Positions 25,156 to 38,696 of a stretch of 64,000 nt of DNA are shown here, piece by piece. Positions within the stretch are counted from its first letter, which is position 1, and each line of letters begins with the position of its first letter. The stretch spans positions 62,001-126,000 of the forward strand of contig JBJKYB010000002.1 in the NCBI GenBank assembly GCA_045561235.1. Direction: 5' to 3'. The translations under genes were made by a program, and so were the position numbers. This stretch comes from GCA-2705445 sp002705445 (GTDB lineage Bacteria; Pseudomonadota; Gammaproteobacteria; Poriferisulfidales; GCA-002705445). The notes under the pieces are model-generated. The model saw only the letters and a list, made by a program, of their open reading frames with translations. It ran no database searches and was not told the origin of the DNA.

Positions 25156-25956
25156 ATGATACTAAAAGAACCATTTAAATATAGGTCCGTTTTTATATCT
25201 GATGTACATCTTGGCTTTAGGGGTTGTAACGCAAAGCTACTGACTTCCTTCCTACGGAATATTGAATGTGATTATCTCTATTTAGTTGGAGATATTATAG
25301 ATATTTGGTCTTTAAAAAGTAAAAAATTTTGGCCTCAGTCTCATAACAATGTTGTAAGAACAATTCTTGGTAAAGCTAAACATAATACAAAAGTTATTTA
25401 TATCACGGGCAATCATGACGAAATGATAAGAGATTACGGAACTCTGATGCTTGGAAATATCTATATAAAAGAAAGAGAAATTCATACAACTGCTGATAAT
25501 AAAAAATTTCTAGTATTGCATGGAGATCAATTTGACGGAGTTGTTAAGTACCAAAAATGGTTATCAAAAGTTGGCAGTGTTGTATATGACTATCTTCTAT
25601 TGATTAGTGCATTCATATCTCATATCAGAAATAAATTTCAGTTGCCGCATTGGTCTTTATCTAATTTTTTAAAATACAAAGTAAAAAATGCAGTAAGTTA
25701 TATAAGTAGTTATGAAAAAGCAGTATGCCACACTGCCGAAAAAGAAGGTGTGGACGGAATTATTTGTGGACATATTCATCATGCAGAAATAAGTAAGATA
25801 AATGAAGTTAAGTATATGAATTGCGGTGATTGGGTTGAAAGCTGCACCGCACTTGTAGAAACATATGATGGTGAAATACAGCTAATTAAATGGGCAGAGG
25901 TTTACGAAAATTTATTAAAAGAAAATAATCCAGTTGTCGAACTTAAAACAGGATAA
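25156..25956 (+). CDS. plcP: Metallophosphoesterase, probable PlcP-type phospholipase C
   Basis: A calcineurin-like metallophosphoesterase of 266 residues. Metal-binding motifs are all visible: SDVHLG near 15-20, GDIID near 45-49, GNHDE near 80-84, VLHGDQFDG and CGHIHHAE. The family (COG2908) is often annotated as the lipid A enzyme LpxH. The next gene is a lipid-type glycosyltransferase, and that pairing is known from PlcP-Agt lipid remodelling in marine bacteria and rhizobia, where PlcP cuts the phospho-headgroup to leave diacylglycerol under phosphate stress. Assignment as PlcP rests on that context; LpxH-like activity is the alternative. Confidence 0.78.
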   Translation: MILKEPFKYRSVFISDVHLGFRGCNAKLLTSFLRNIECDYLYLVGDIIDIWSLKSKKFWPQSHNNVVRTILGKAKHNTKVIYITGNHDEMIRDYGTLMLGNIYIKEREIHTTADNKKFLVLHGDQFDGVVKYQKWLSKVGSVVYDYLLLISAFISHIRNKFQLPHWSLSNFLKYKVKNAVSYISSYEKAVCHTAEKEGVDGIICGHIHHAEISKINEVKYMNCGDWVESCTALVETYDGEIQLIKWAEVYENLLKENNPVVELKTG

Positions 25957-25964
25957 ATTAATAA

Positions 25965-26960
25965 ATGAAAATTCTAATAATTAGTGACGCATGGAAACCT
26001 CAGGTAAACGGAGTTGTAAATTCACTAAATATGACATGTATAAAACTTAGAGAAATTGGACATAAAATCGAAGTTATTGGACCTGACAAATTTAAAACAT
26101 TTCCTTGTCCTAGTTATCCATCTATAAGACTTTCTTTGTTTCCAAAGAAAAAACTTTTATCTATTATTGATGAATACAAACCAGATTCTATTCACATTGC
26201 TACCGAGGGTCCATTAGGACAAGCTGCGAGAAAAATTTGTTCGAATAATAAATGGCGATTCACTACGTCTTACCATACTCAATTTCCTGAATACATAAAA
26301 GCAAGAATCCCAATACCTTTATCAATCTCATATTTTTTTTTAAAAAGATTTCATTCTAAAGCAGAGAAAACCCTAGTACCAACAAAGTCGATGGCCGAAA
26401 AGCTTAAAGACAAAGGTTTTAAAAATATAGCTATCTGGTCAAGAGGTGTGGATAAAAATATCTTCAAACCGAGTAAAGTAAAAATTAATAATAAAAGAAA
26501 GAAAGCTGTATATTTTGGAAGAGTCTCTCCGGAAAAGAATATTGAAGCATTCTTAAATACTAATCTTAATATAGAGAAAATTGTTATTGGTGATGGCCCA
26601 TCATTAGCTAAGTTAAAAGCAGAATATCCAGAAGTGATATTTTTAGGGGAAAAGTTTGGCCGAGAATTATCAAAAATTGTTGCTGAATCTGACGTTTTTG
26701 TTTTTCCAAGTAAAACAGATACATTTGGAATAGTAATTATCGAAGCACTTGCATGCGGAGTCCCTGTGGCAGCTTATCCAGTAACCGGACCTAAAGATAT
26801 TATAGAACACGAAGTGACTGGGTACTTAAGTGACAATTTAGACAGAGCTATTATTGGAGCTCTAAAAATAAATAGAAATAACTGTATACAAGAATCCATG
26901 AAATATTCTTGGGAGAACTGTTCAAAACAATTTGAAAACTCACTTTCATTAATTACATAA
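25965..26960 (+). CDS. agt: GT4 glycosyltransferase, probable Agt-like glycolipid synthase
   Basis: A GT-B fold, GT4-family glycosyltransferase of 331 residues. It starts ILIISDAWKPQVNGVVNS, typical of the alpha-mannosyl/SqdX-like group, and has the C-terminal sugar-nucleotide motif with TDTFGIVIIEALACGVPVA near 240-258. Eight bases separate it from the plcP-like gene and seven from UDP-glucose dehydrogenase. Agt of Agrobacterium makes glucosyl- and glucuronosyl-diacylglycerol. With its donor-making neighbour this enzyme probably does the same. Acceptor and donor are inferred. Confidence 0.78.
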   Translation: MKILIISDAWKPQVNGVVNSLNMTCIKLREIGHKIEVIGPDKFKTFPCPSYPSIRLSLFPKKKLLSIIDEYKPDSIHIATEGPLGQAARKICSNNKWRFTTSYHTQFPEYIKARIPIPLSISYFFLKRFHSKAEKTLVPTKSMAEKLKDKGFKNIAIWSRGVDKNIFKPSKVKINNKRKKAVYFGRVSPEKNIEAFLNTNLNIEKIVIGDGPSLAKLKAEYPEVIFLGEKFGRELSKIVAESDVFVFPSKTDTFGIVIIEALACGVPVAAYPVTGPKDIIEHEVTGYLSDNLDRAIIGALKINRNNCIQESMKYSWENCSKQFENSLSLIT

Positions 26961-26967
26961 TACTTAT

Positions 26968-28302
26968 ATGAATATATCGATTATAGGATGTGGTTATGTA
27001 GGACTTGTTACAGGCGCATGTCTGTCTCAAGTTGGAAACAATGTATTATGTTACGATATAAATGCAAGTAAAATTAAATCATTAAAGAAAAATAATATTG
27101 ACATTTTTGAACCTAATTTAGAAAAAATTATTGGAAAATCTCAATCTAGTAATAAAATTCAATTTACTTCATCTGTCAAAGAAACTATAAAACATGGAGA
27201 GATAATATTCATATGTGTAGGCACTCCACCAAAAAAATCAGGCGATGCTGATTTATCAAGGGTATTTGATGTTGCAAAACTAATAGGAAAAAATATAGAT
27301 AATTACAAAATAATCACTACCAAATCGACAGTACCACCAGGAACAGCAAAAAAAATTAATAATATTATTCGTAAAGAGCTTAAAGTTAGAGGAAAGAAAC
27401 TTAATTATGTTGTTACTTCAAATCCAGAATTTTTAAAAGAGGGATCGGCTGTAAATGACTTTAATAAACCAGATAGAATAATTATAGGAACAAATGACAC
27501 AGTCGCAAAGAAAAAATTTTTAGATTTATATTCCCCTTTTAACAGAAATCACCATAAAATTTTCTTTATGAGTCCTGAATCTGCGGAATTAACAAAATAT
27601 GCTGCGAATACAATGCTTGCATCTAGAATCACATTTATTAATGAAATTGCTAATATCGCAGATTTGGTTGGTGCAGATGTTGAAGATATTAGAAAAGGTA
27701 TTGGATCAGACCCTAGAATTGGATATAACTTCATATACCCAGGATGTGGTTTTGGCGGATCTTGTTTGCCAAAAGATATAAAAGCTTTACACCATATTGC
27801 AAAAAAGAAAAAATATGATGCTAAGTTTATAAAGAATATTGATGTTGTAAATGAAAATCAAAAATTAATTCTTTTTAAAAAAATTACAAAACTTTATAAA
27901 AATAAATTAAAAGACAAAACATTTGGAGTATGGGGATTATCATTCAAACCAAATACAAATGATATTAGAGAAGCACCAAGTAGAATTTTAATAGACCACC
28001 TATTAAACAAAGGAGCAAAAATTATTGCATATGATCCAATAGCTAATTCAGACTTTAAAAAAATATATAAAACTGAAAAAAATTTAAAGTATGTTAACAA
28101 TATGTATTCTGCTGTAAAAAATACAGATGCACTAATTATCAATACAGAGTGGCAAGAATTTAAATCACCTGATTTCGATATGCTTAAGGCAAAACTTAAA
28201 GAACCAGTAATATTTGATGGGCGAAACATTTATGATCCTGATAGTATATATAAAAAAGGGTATAAGTATTTCTGTATCGGAAGGAATTACTATGCAAAAT
28301 AA
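26968..28302 (+). CDS. ugd: UDP-glucose 6-dehydrogenase
   Basis: Oxidises UDP-glucose to UDP-glucuronate with two NAD+. The N-terminal Rossmann motif is GCGYVGLVTGACLS, substrate motifs include TTKSTVPPGT and SNPEFLKEGSAV, and the catalytic cysteine is in PGCGFGGSCLPKD (about residue 262-268). Length of 444 is normal. Placed after the Agt-like gene, it probably supplies UDP-glucuronate for glucuronosyl-diacylglycerol. An exopolysaccharide role is possible, but no polysaccharide genes are nearby. Confidence 0.93.
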   Translation: MNISIIGCGYVGLVTGACLSQVGNNVLCYDINASKIKSLKKNNIDIFEPNLEKIIGKSQSSNKIQFTSSVKETIKHGEIIFICVGTPPKKSGDADLSRVFDVAKLIGKNIDNYKIITTKSTVPPGTAKKINNIIRKELKVRGKKLNYVVTSNPEFLKEGSAVNDFNKPDRIIIGTNDTVAKKKFLDLYSPFNRNHHKIFFMSPESAELTKYAANTMLASRITFINEIANIADLVGADVEDIRKGIGSDPRIGYNFIYPGCGFGGSCLPKDIKALHHIAKKKKYDAKFIKNIDVVNENQKLILFKKITKLYKNKLKDKTFGVWGLSFKPNTNDIREAPSRILIDHLLNKGAKIIAYDPIANSDFKKIYKTEKNLKYVNNMYSAVKNTDALIINTEWQEFKSPDFDMLKAKLKEPVIFDGRNIYDPDSIYKKGYKYFCIGRNYYAK

Positions 28303-28371
28303 TTTATAAATTTTGTATATTTCATAAGGAAAAATTATTTGGTAAGGTGATTGTTTAAAAATAAACTTACC

Positions 28372-29868
28372 ATGCCAAAAAAAATATTCATAATCCTCGG
28401 GAATCAACTTTTCCCAGTAAAAAATCTAAAATCATTCAAAGATGATCATACTTTCTTCATGTGTGAAGATTACGGTTTATGTACTTATGAAAAACATCAT
28501 AAACATAAAATTTTACTTTTTTTATCTGCAATGAGGTCTTACGCGGAGGATTTAAAGACAAATAAATATAAAATTATATATAAAAAAATAGATGAAAAAG
28601 ATTTTAAAGATTCATATGAGGATAAATTAAAAAAAATAATTTCATCAAATAAAATTCAAGAAGTCTCTTTTTTTGAGATTGAGGACAAAAAATTTGAAAA
28701 AAGAATTATAAGTTTTATGAAAAAATTGAATATAAAAATAAACATGATTACTTCACCAATGTTTATGTGTTCAAGAATAGATTTTAAAGAGCATATAGAA
28801 TTAAATAAAAATAATTTAATGGCAAATTTTTATAAACACATTAGGAAAAAGAATAATATTTTAATTGAAATCAATGGTCAGCCGGTTGGAGGAAAATGGA
28901 GCTTTGATAAAGATAATAGAAAAAAGATTCCTAAAGATACCAAAATACCTTTGTTTCCTAAAATTAATGAAACCAAACATACACAAGCCCTTAAGCCAAT
29001 TATTGAAAATATGTTTGCTAAGCATCCAGGCAGTACAGATAACTTTTGGCTTGCAACCCATGTTAATGACGTGAATAAGCTTTTAAATTTCTTTATTAAA
29101 GAAAAATCAAATTTGTTTGGCGATTATGAGGATGCGGTAACACAACAAGATAATATAGTTTTTCATAGTGCACTTAGTCCCTATTTAAATCTTGGTCTTG
29201 TTACACCAGATATAATTATTAAAAAAATATTGTTACATCATGATAAAACCCCAATTAAATTAAATTCCCTTGAAGGTTATATCAGACAAATTTTGGGGTG
29301 GAGAGAGTTTATGCGTGGAATTTATCAGAATTATAGTCATGATATGGAAAATAAAAATTTTTTTAACCATGCCAATAAGATGAGAAAAAGCTGGTATGAG
29401 GGTAATACTGGATTGCCACCATTAGATCACGCAATTAAAAATGCTGATAGATATGGCTGGTCACATCATATTGAAAGACTTATGATTCTCTCAAATATAA
29501 TGAACCTTTGTGAAATTAAGCCAACAATTGTATATAAATGGTTTATGGAAATGTTCGTTGATTCTTCTGATTGGGTTATGGTACCAAATGTTTATGGTAT
29601 GGGTTTATATAGTGATGGCGGAATATTCTCTACCAAACCATATATTTGTGGTTCAAGTTATTTTCTAAAAATGATGGATTTCCAAAAGGGAGAATGGTGC
29701 GACACTATGGATGGTTTATACTGGCGCTTTATAAATAAAAATAGAAAATTTTTCTTAAGTAATGCAAGGCTTGCAATGATGGTGAGAGTCTTTGACAAAA
29801 TGAAAACTGAAAGAAAAAAACATATTTTATCAAGAGCTGAAATTTTTATAAAAGAAAATACGTTATGA
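28372..29868 (+). CDS. phrB: PhrB-type photolyase/cryptochrome, probably without the Fe-S cluster
   Basis: A flavoprotein of the bacterial FeS-BCP group, whose characterised members repair (6-4) photoproducts. The alpha/beta domain starts KKIFIILGNQLFP, and the FAD domain contains GYIRQILGWREFMRGIY, WSHHIERLMILSN and the PN-YGMGLYSDGG segment. Only Cys380 and two later cysteines remain: the CxxC that normally helps hold a [4Fe-4S] cluster is gone and the loop is about ten residues shorter. An upstream TTG at 28351 follows AAGGTGA and could be the start instead. It overlaps the DUF2256 gene. Confidence 0.88.
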   Translation: MPKKIFIILGNQLFPVKNLKSFKDDHTFFMCEDYGLCTYEKHHKHKILLFLSAMRSYAEDLKTNKYKIIYKKIDEKDFKDSYEDKLKKIISSNKIQEVSFFEIEDKKFEKRIISFMKKLNIKINMITSPMFMCSRIDFKEHIELNKNNLMANFYKHIRKKNNILIEINGQPVGGKWSFDKDNRKKIPKDTKIPLFPKINETKHTQALKPIIENMFAKHPGSTDNFWLATHVNDVNKLLNFFIKEKSNLFGDYEDAVTQQDNIVFHSALSPYLNLGLVTPDIIIKKILLHHDKTPIKLNSLEGYIRQILGWREFMRGIYQNYSHDMENKNFFNHANKMRKSWYEGNTGLPPLDHAIKNADRYGWSHHIERLMILSNIMNLCEIKPTIVYKWFMEMFVDSSDWVMVPNVYGMGLYSDGGIFSTKPYICGSSYFLKMMDFQKGEWCDTMDGLYWRFINKNRKFFLSNARLAMMVRVFDKMKTERKKHILSRAEIFIKENTL

Positions 29869-29999
29869 AAAAAGAAAATCTCCCATCAAAAATTTGCCCA
29901 ACATGTAATCGACCATTTCTATGGAGAAAAAAGTGGAAATTAAACTGGGATCAAGTTAAATACTGCTCGAAAAGATGTTCGTCAAAGAAAAAAAACTAA
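29865..29999 (+). CDS. DUF2256 small zinc-ribbon-like protein
   Basis: A 44-residue protein with CPTCNRPFLWRKKW and YCSKRCSSKK, that is two cysteine pairs suited to binding one zinc. This is the DUF2256 pattern, repeatedly found beside PhrB-type photolyases. The ATG overlaps the photolyase stop codon (ATGA), showing translational coupling. Function is unknown; a helper of the photolyase is the obvious inference. The next gene converges with four bases between stops. Confidence 0.85.
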   Translation: MKKENLPSKICPTCNRPFLWRKKWKLNWDQVKYCSKRCSSKKKN

Positions 30000-30003
30000 C
30001 TAT

Positions 30004-30648
30004 TTATTTCTCATCCGGGATACTATTTTCTAAGTCTTTCAAATTCTTTGCGCTAAGTTTTTCATCTGCAAATTTATGATTTGTATCGCGATGATGCATC
30101 TCATCTTTTCGAATTGCGATTATCACATCGCTTAATTTTGCAAACGTATCAAGATTCCAATAATCAATTGCTAATTGTGGTGCAGGAATATTTTCTATGG
30201 TGCCATTTTCAACAAGTGCTAAATATTCTGTATAACTAATAACAGCTTCTTCTTCAAAGTAGCCTGTTAATCTATGAGCTGTCCTTGGGAAAAATATATA
30301 TAAGATAGAATAAAAAAATATAAAAATGAACTGAGCTAAAATCACTAATATTCTTTCAAATTTACTTGGTTGTGCTATTTGGATGAATGTCATTAAATGC
30401 ATTCTTTCATTCTCAGCCTCCGCAAGCATTTCTCTAAGCTTTGGCCCATAACCCATTTGCATAGATCTTAAAGATTTAAAATGCATGAAAACACCAGAAA
30501 CCATGCCGGGAACTGCAGCCACTGTTTCTAAAACAATTGCTCTATGCCCATATCTTTTCGCAAAAAAAGTGTCCGCACACCATCTAAGAAGCCTAGTGAC
30601 TTTTTTTGCAAACTTATCGCTAAATGTTACTGGTGTATGTCTGTTCAT
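30004..30648 (-). CDS. aox: Alternative oxidase (diiron ubiquinol oxidase)
   Basis: AOX oxidises ubiquinol and reduces oxygen to water without pumping protons. The 214-residue protein carries the diiron ligands in family motifs: Glu41 in LETVAAVPGMV, Glu81 and His84 in NERMHL, a Glu within 132-134 in GYFEEEAVISYTEYL, and Glu183 and His186 in RKDEMHHRDTNH. Hydrophobic stretches near 37-60 and 97-121 fit monotopic membrane binding. It lies after the rRNA operon on the same strand, with a 122-base spacer that could hold its own promoter. Use under iron, copper or redox stress is inferred. Confidence 0.94.
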   Translation of the reverse strand: MNRHTPVTFSDKFAKKVTRLLRWCADTFFAKRYGHRAIVLETVAAVPGMVSGVFMHFKSLRSMQMGYGPKLREMLAEAENERMHLMTFIQIAQPSKFERILVILAQFIFIFFYSILYIFFPRTAHRLTGYFEEEAVISYTEYLALVENGTIENIPAPQLAIDYWNLDTFAKLSDVIIAIRKDEMHHRDTNHKFADEKLSAKNLKDLENSIPDEK

Positions 30649-30770
30649 AAATCCATTTATATTAGTGTTTCCTTATATATTACATTACAAAAAATAAACT
30701 GAAATTTCAACAGATAAAATATTATGCAATGAGGATAAAAAAATATAAAAAAATTTGGATAAAAAATAAA

Positions 30771-30887
30771 GCCTGATAGTGTCCTACTCTCACATGGGGA
30801 GACCCCACACTACCATCGGCGATGCACCTTTTCACTTCTGAGTTCGAAATGGTATCAGGTGGTTCAAGTGCTCTATAGCCATCAGGC
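30771..30887 (-). rRNA. rrf: 5S ribosomal RNA
   Basis: Minus-strand 5S rRNA with GCCTGATGGCTATAGAGC at its 5' end, the conserved CCATTTCGAACTCAG segment and a matching 3' GGACACTATCAGGC. Ends pair with each other. Boundaries are set by that helix and may be off by a base or two. Confidence 0.95.
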
Positions 30888-30956
30888 AATTCTTTTTACA
30901 ATGCAATCTTTAGTACTTAGCGTTTTTTAACAACCAATATACTTGGATGTTATATA

Positions 30957-33838
<2,882 letters not shown>

Positions 33839-34051
33839 TATAACTCCAAATATACTGATGCTTAAAATATCTAAACACCAAATTTAAAATCAAATAGTTT
33901 ACTTGAATAAGAAAAAAAACTTCTTATATGATTTTTATATCGCTAAAAAAATATTATTAAATATTTTTACTTGAGATGCATTGTTTTTCCAAATTTTTTT
34001 ATACCGATATTAATATGAATTTAATATCTAAAACCAATTGCTTACCTATTT
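33839..34051 (-). other. Internal transcribed spacer between tRNA-Ala and 23S rRNA
   Basis: This AT-rich spacer is transcribed as part of the rRNA operon. It contains the strand that pairs with sequence beyond the 23S 3' end (TATAGTCAAA and its complement), forming the processing stem that RNase III normally cuts. No gene is visible in it. Confidence 0.7.
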
Positions 34052-34127
34052 TGGTGGAGCCAGGCGGGGTCGAACCGCCGGCCTCCTGCGTGCAAGGCAG
34101 GCGCTCTACCAGCTGAGCTATGGCCCC
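34052..34127 (-). tRNA. tRNA-Ala (TGC)
   Basis: Minus-strand cloverleaf with acceptor GGGGCCA, anticodon loop TTGCACG (anticodon TGC), T-arm GGCGG/CCGCC and encoded CCA. It is located in the 16S-23S spacer, as is usual for gammaproteobacterial rRNA operons. Confidence 0.97.
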
Positions 34128-34146
34128 AATTTCTTTACCTATTAAT

Positions 34147-34223
<77 letters not shown>

Positions 34224-34343
34224 AAACTGTAGTTTGGATATATTTTTCTCAGTCTGGTAATGAGAGTTTACAAAATAGGTAAACAATGGTTAATAATATT
34301 AGAACAGACTTGTGAGGATACTCGCGTCAAAAATACATGTCTT

Positions 34344-35842
<1,499 letters not shown>

Positions 35843-36155
35843 AATCCATTATGCCAATAAAAATTGGCAAAACTTTTTTTGGAAGCCTTCAATATATTGC
35901 TATACCACCTAACTTCCGTAAAAATTGGTGTTTACGTATTTTATTAACGCAAGCACCCGCACAAATCTGTCTAATAAATTTTTAAATATCAGTTACAACA
36001 TAAATTTGTAACCCACGCTAAAGATCGTATCACGCATCGAAATAATGCTGAAATTGACTTTTTTTATAGGATCTCATAAAAGATCGCAGCGAGAAGAAAG
36101 ATTATATACTGGAAAGAGTTAAAGTAAAGGCATATATGAGATTTAAGCCAATATA
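35843..36155 (-). promoter_or_regulatory. rRNA operon promoter and leader
   Basis: This gene-free stretch of 313 bases precedes 16S rRNA. A good sigma-70 promoter lies at 36128-36101: TTTACT, 16-base spacer, perfect TATAAT. The leader resembles the E. coli rrn leader: a boxA-like GATATTTAAAAA (35990-35979), then ATTTATTAGACAGATTTGTG and CGGGTGCTTGCG. A hairpin TGCCAAT/ATTGGCA at 35852-35869 sits just before the 16S 5' end. Antitermination is inferred from that likeness. A further inverted repeat (GCCAATA/TATTGGC, 36147-36170) spans the tyrS stop codon. Confidence 0.7.
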
Positions 36156-37358
36156 TTACAAAGTATTGGCTATTTTTACTCTAATAAATTTCTTTTTACC
36201 TAATTTTAATAAATACGTTCCTTTTTCGAGAACCTTATTCACAGATTCTTCGACATTATTATCAATTTTTAAGGCTTTTTGTTCAATTAACCTTCTGGCT
36301 TCAGAGGTGCTTTTAACAAAACCAACATGTTTTAAAATATTGGGTAATGGCATTTGACTTATTTCTACTAAATCTATTTCGTCTGGTATTTTATTTTGTT
36401 GAAATACACTCAAAAAATCATTTTTTGATTTCTCAGCAATCTCATCACTATAAAATCTTGATACAATTTCATAACCTAAATCAAGTTTTGCATCTCTTGG
36501 ATTTGTTTTGTTCTCTGCTGCACTTTTCTTTAACGCGTTCAAATCCTTCAAACTAATTGAACTTAAAACCTCAAAGTATTTCCACATTAATTCATCTGAA
36601 ATACTCATAATTTTACCAAACATTTCTTTTGGACTATCGTCTATAGCAATATAATTATTTAAAGATTTTGACATTTTTTTAACGCCATCCAAGCCCTCAA
36701 GTAATGGAAGTGTAATTACAACTTGTTTTGCATCTTCAACATCAGGATTATTTAATGATTGAAAATATCTTCCCATTAAAAGATTAAATTTTTGGTCTGT
36801 TCCTCCAAGCTCAACATCAGCATTGAGTACCACTGAATCATAACCTTGCAAAATCGGGTAAATGAATTCTTTAATTGATATATTTTTATTTGTTTTAAAC
36901 CTTTTTTTAAAATCGTCTCTTTCAAGCATTCTTGCAACACTATATGATCCAATTACCTGAATCAGTTCAGAAGCAGATAATTTGCCAAGCCACTTTGAAT
37001 TAAACTTTACCAAAGTTTTATTTTTATCAAGTATTTTATAAACTTGATTTTGATAAGTCTTTGCATTTTGAATCACTTCTTCATTTGATAAAATAGGTCT
37101 TAGTTCAGTTTTACCAGTGGGATCTCCAATAGTTGCGGTAAAATCTCCAATTAAAAATACTACCGAATGACCTAGATCTTGAAATTGTCTTAATTTATTA
37201 AGTAAAATTGTGTGTCCAAGATGCAAATCAGGTGCAGTTGGATCAAAACCAGCTTTTATTGTCAAAGGCCTAGAAGACTTTAATTTTTTTACCAATATAT
37301 CCTCACCGATAATTTCATCTGTGCCTTTTTTAATTATATCTAGTGATTTATCTGACAT
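36156..37358 (-). CDS. tyrS: Tyrosyl-tRNA synthetase
   Basis: A class I synthetase charging tRNA-Tyr. It has the HIGH-type motif in PTAPDLHLGHTILLNKL near 41-57, the KMSKS motif as KKMSKSLNNYIA near 230-241, and a C-terminal S4 RNA-binding domain starting MPLPNILKHVG. Length of 400 matches the Pseudomonas TyrS form. It is divergent from the M23 peptidase gene and lies upstream of the rRNA operon, an arrangement shared with Pseudomonas. Confidence 0.97.
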   Translation of the reverse strand: MSDKSLDIIKKGTDEIIGEDILVKKLKSSRPLTIKAGFDPTAPDLHLGHTILLNKLRQFQDLGHSVVFLIGDFTATIGDPTGKTELRPILSNEEVIQNAKTYQNQVYKILDKNKTLVKFNSKWLGKLSASELIQVIGSYSVARMLERDDFKKRFKTNKNISIKEFIYPILQGYDSVVLNADVELGGTDQKFNLLMGRYFQSLNNPDVEDAKQVVITLPLLEGLDGVKKMSKSLNNYIAIDDSPKEMFGKIMSISDELMWKYFEVLSSISLKDLNALKKSAAENKTNPRDAKLDLGYEIVSRFYSDEIAEKSKNDFLSVFQQNKIPDEIDLVEISQMPLPNILKHVGFVKSTSEARRLIEQKALKIDNNVEESVNKVLEKGTYLLKLGKKKFIRVKIANTL

Positions 37359-37439
37359 AACATTAATTATACTTATAATTTAACCATAATAGTAATATAT
37401 GTTAAGTTGTTCAATTATTTATTGTTAAACCCTTTATTT

Positions 37440-38693
37440 ATGAAAAAAACTTCAAATAACTTAAAAAAGTTAATAATTATCATCATACTTATTTTTACTT
37501 CAATAGTCCTTTATAGTAATAAACCTTACAGTTTATTTGAAATAAATAGAGTGGGTCAATTAGATGACATTGATATTCAAAGCGCAAAAGAATATTACAA
37601 AAGATTACTAAATGATTATGAAAAGCAAAATATAAAGGATTTTACAAAAAGTTTTTATGTTAAAAAAAATGAAAATATAGGATTAATTCTTAGAAAAATT
37701 AATCTATCAACTCCAACAATTATCTTAAAAAAAACAAAAAAAAATTGCTTTTATAATTTAAAAGTCAAAGATCAAATTAAAATTACATATTATGAAAATA
37801 AAATAATATCTATTATTAAAAAAGATAAAAAAAACGAGTGTGTTTATGAGTCAAAAAATGATTCAATTGAAAAAAATACAATTAAACCAAATAGAAATAC
37901 TAAACAAATGGTATTTTTTAATAATATACAAAGTTCTTTTTATAATTCAGCTTTAAAGTCTGGTTTAAATCCAAATGAAATTATGTCTCTAGCAGATATT
38001 TTTGGATGGGATATTGATTTTGTTCAAGACATAAGAAAAGATGACAGCTTTGGAGTAGTTATAGATAGAGAATATTCAGATAAAATATTAAATAATAGTT
38101 TAATAAAATATGCGATTTTTAAAAATAGAAAAAAAACGTTTGAAGCATATTATTTTAACGGAAAATATTTTACAAAAACTGGTAATTCTATGAGAAAACA
38201 GTTTTTAAGAGCTCCTATTGATTTTTATAGAATATCATCACAGTTTAATAAAAAAAGATTACATCCAATCTTCAAGACTATTAGACCACACTTAGGAACA
38301 GATTATGCTGCTCCAACAGGTACTCCAATATATTCTACGGGAGATGGGAAGGTAATTTTCAAAGGTACAAAAGGTGGGTATGGAAAAACTATAATTATTA
38401 AGCATGGAAATATATATTCTACACTTTATGCACACATGTCAAAATATAAAAAAGGAATTCATGTTGGTAAAAAAATTAAGCAAAAGGAAGTTATTGGTTA
38501 TGTTGGTTCAACAGGTTATTCAACTGGACCTCATGTGCATTACGAATTTAGAGTTAGAGGAAAACATAAGAATTCACTTAAAGTTAAATTCAAAAAAGGG
38601 AAAAAACTTAATGCAAAAAATGTTAAAAAAATGCATGAAAAACACTCCATTAACGAGAGTATTTACTCATGGCTAAAAGAAGCATATAAATAA
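37440..38693 (+). CDS. Membrane-anchored M23 peptidoglycan endopeptidase
   Basis: A LytM/M23 metallopeptidase that probably cuts peptidoglycan cross-links. I take the ATG at 37440 (MKKTSNNLKK), giving 417 residues with one N-terminal membrane helix (about 10-25). Central segments resemble the OapA/Csd3 N-terminal domains. The catalytic domain has HPIFKTIRPHLGTDYAAPTG and GPHVHYEF, containing the HxxxD and HxH zinc ligands. It is followed by anmK after 3 bases, so cell-wall opening and recycling are linked. Confidence 0.9.
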   Translation: MKKTSNNLKKLIIIIILIFTSIVLYSNKPYSLFEINRVGQLDDIDIQSAKEYYKRLLNDYEKQNIKDFTKSFYVKKNENIGLILRKINLSTPTIILKKTKKNCFYNLKVKDQIKITYYENKIISIIKKDKKNECVYESKNDSIEKNTIKPNRNTKQMVFFNNIQSSFYNSALKSGLNPNEIMSLADIFGWDIDFVQDIRKDDSFGVVIDREYSDKILNNSLIKYAIFKNRKKTFEAYYFNGKYFTKTGNSMRKQFLRAPIDFYRISSQFNKKRLHPIFKTIRPHLGTDYAAPTGTPIYSTGDGKVIFKGTKGGYGKTIIIKHGNIYSTLYAHMSKYKKGIHVGKKIKQKEVIGYVGSTGYSTGPHVHYEFRVRGKHKNSLKVKFKKGKKLNAKNVKKMHEKHSINESIYSWLKEAYK

Positions 38694-38696
38694 GAT

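Noticed and set aside
25156..25956. Annotation as LpxH alone
   Set aside because: The family cannot separate LpxH from PlcP by motif; the adjacent glycosyltransferase and UDP-glucose dehydrogenase favour PlcP, so LpxH is kept only as an alternative.
30649..30770. Terminator after 5S rRNA
   Set aside because: The spacer is T-rich on the minus strand, with repeats of TTTTTTATCC, but I could not find a stable stem, so no terminator is called.
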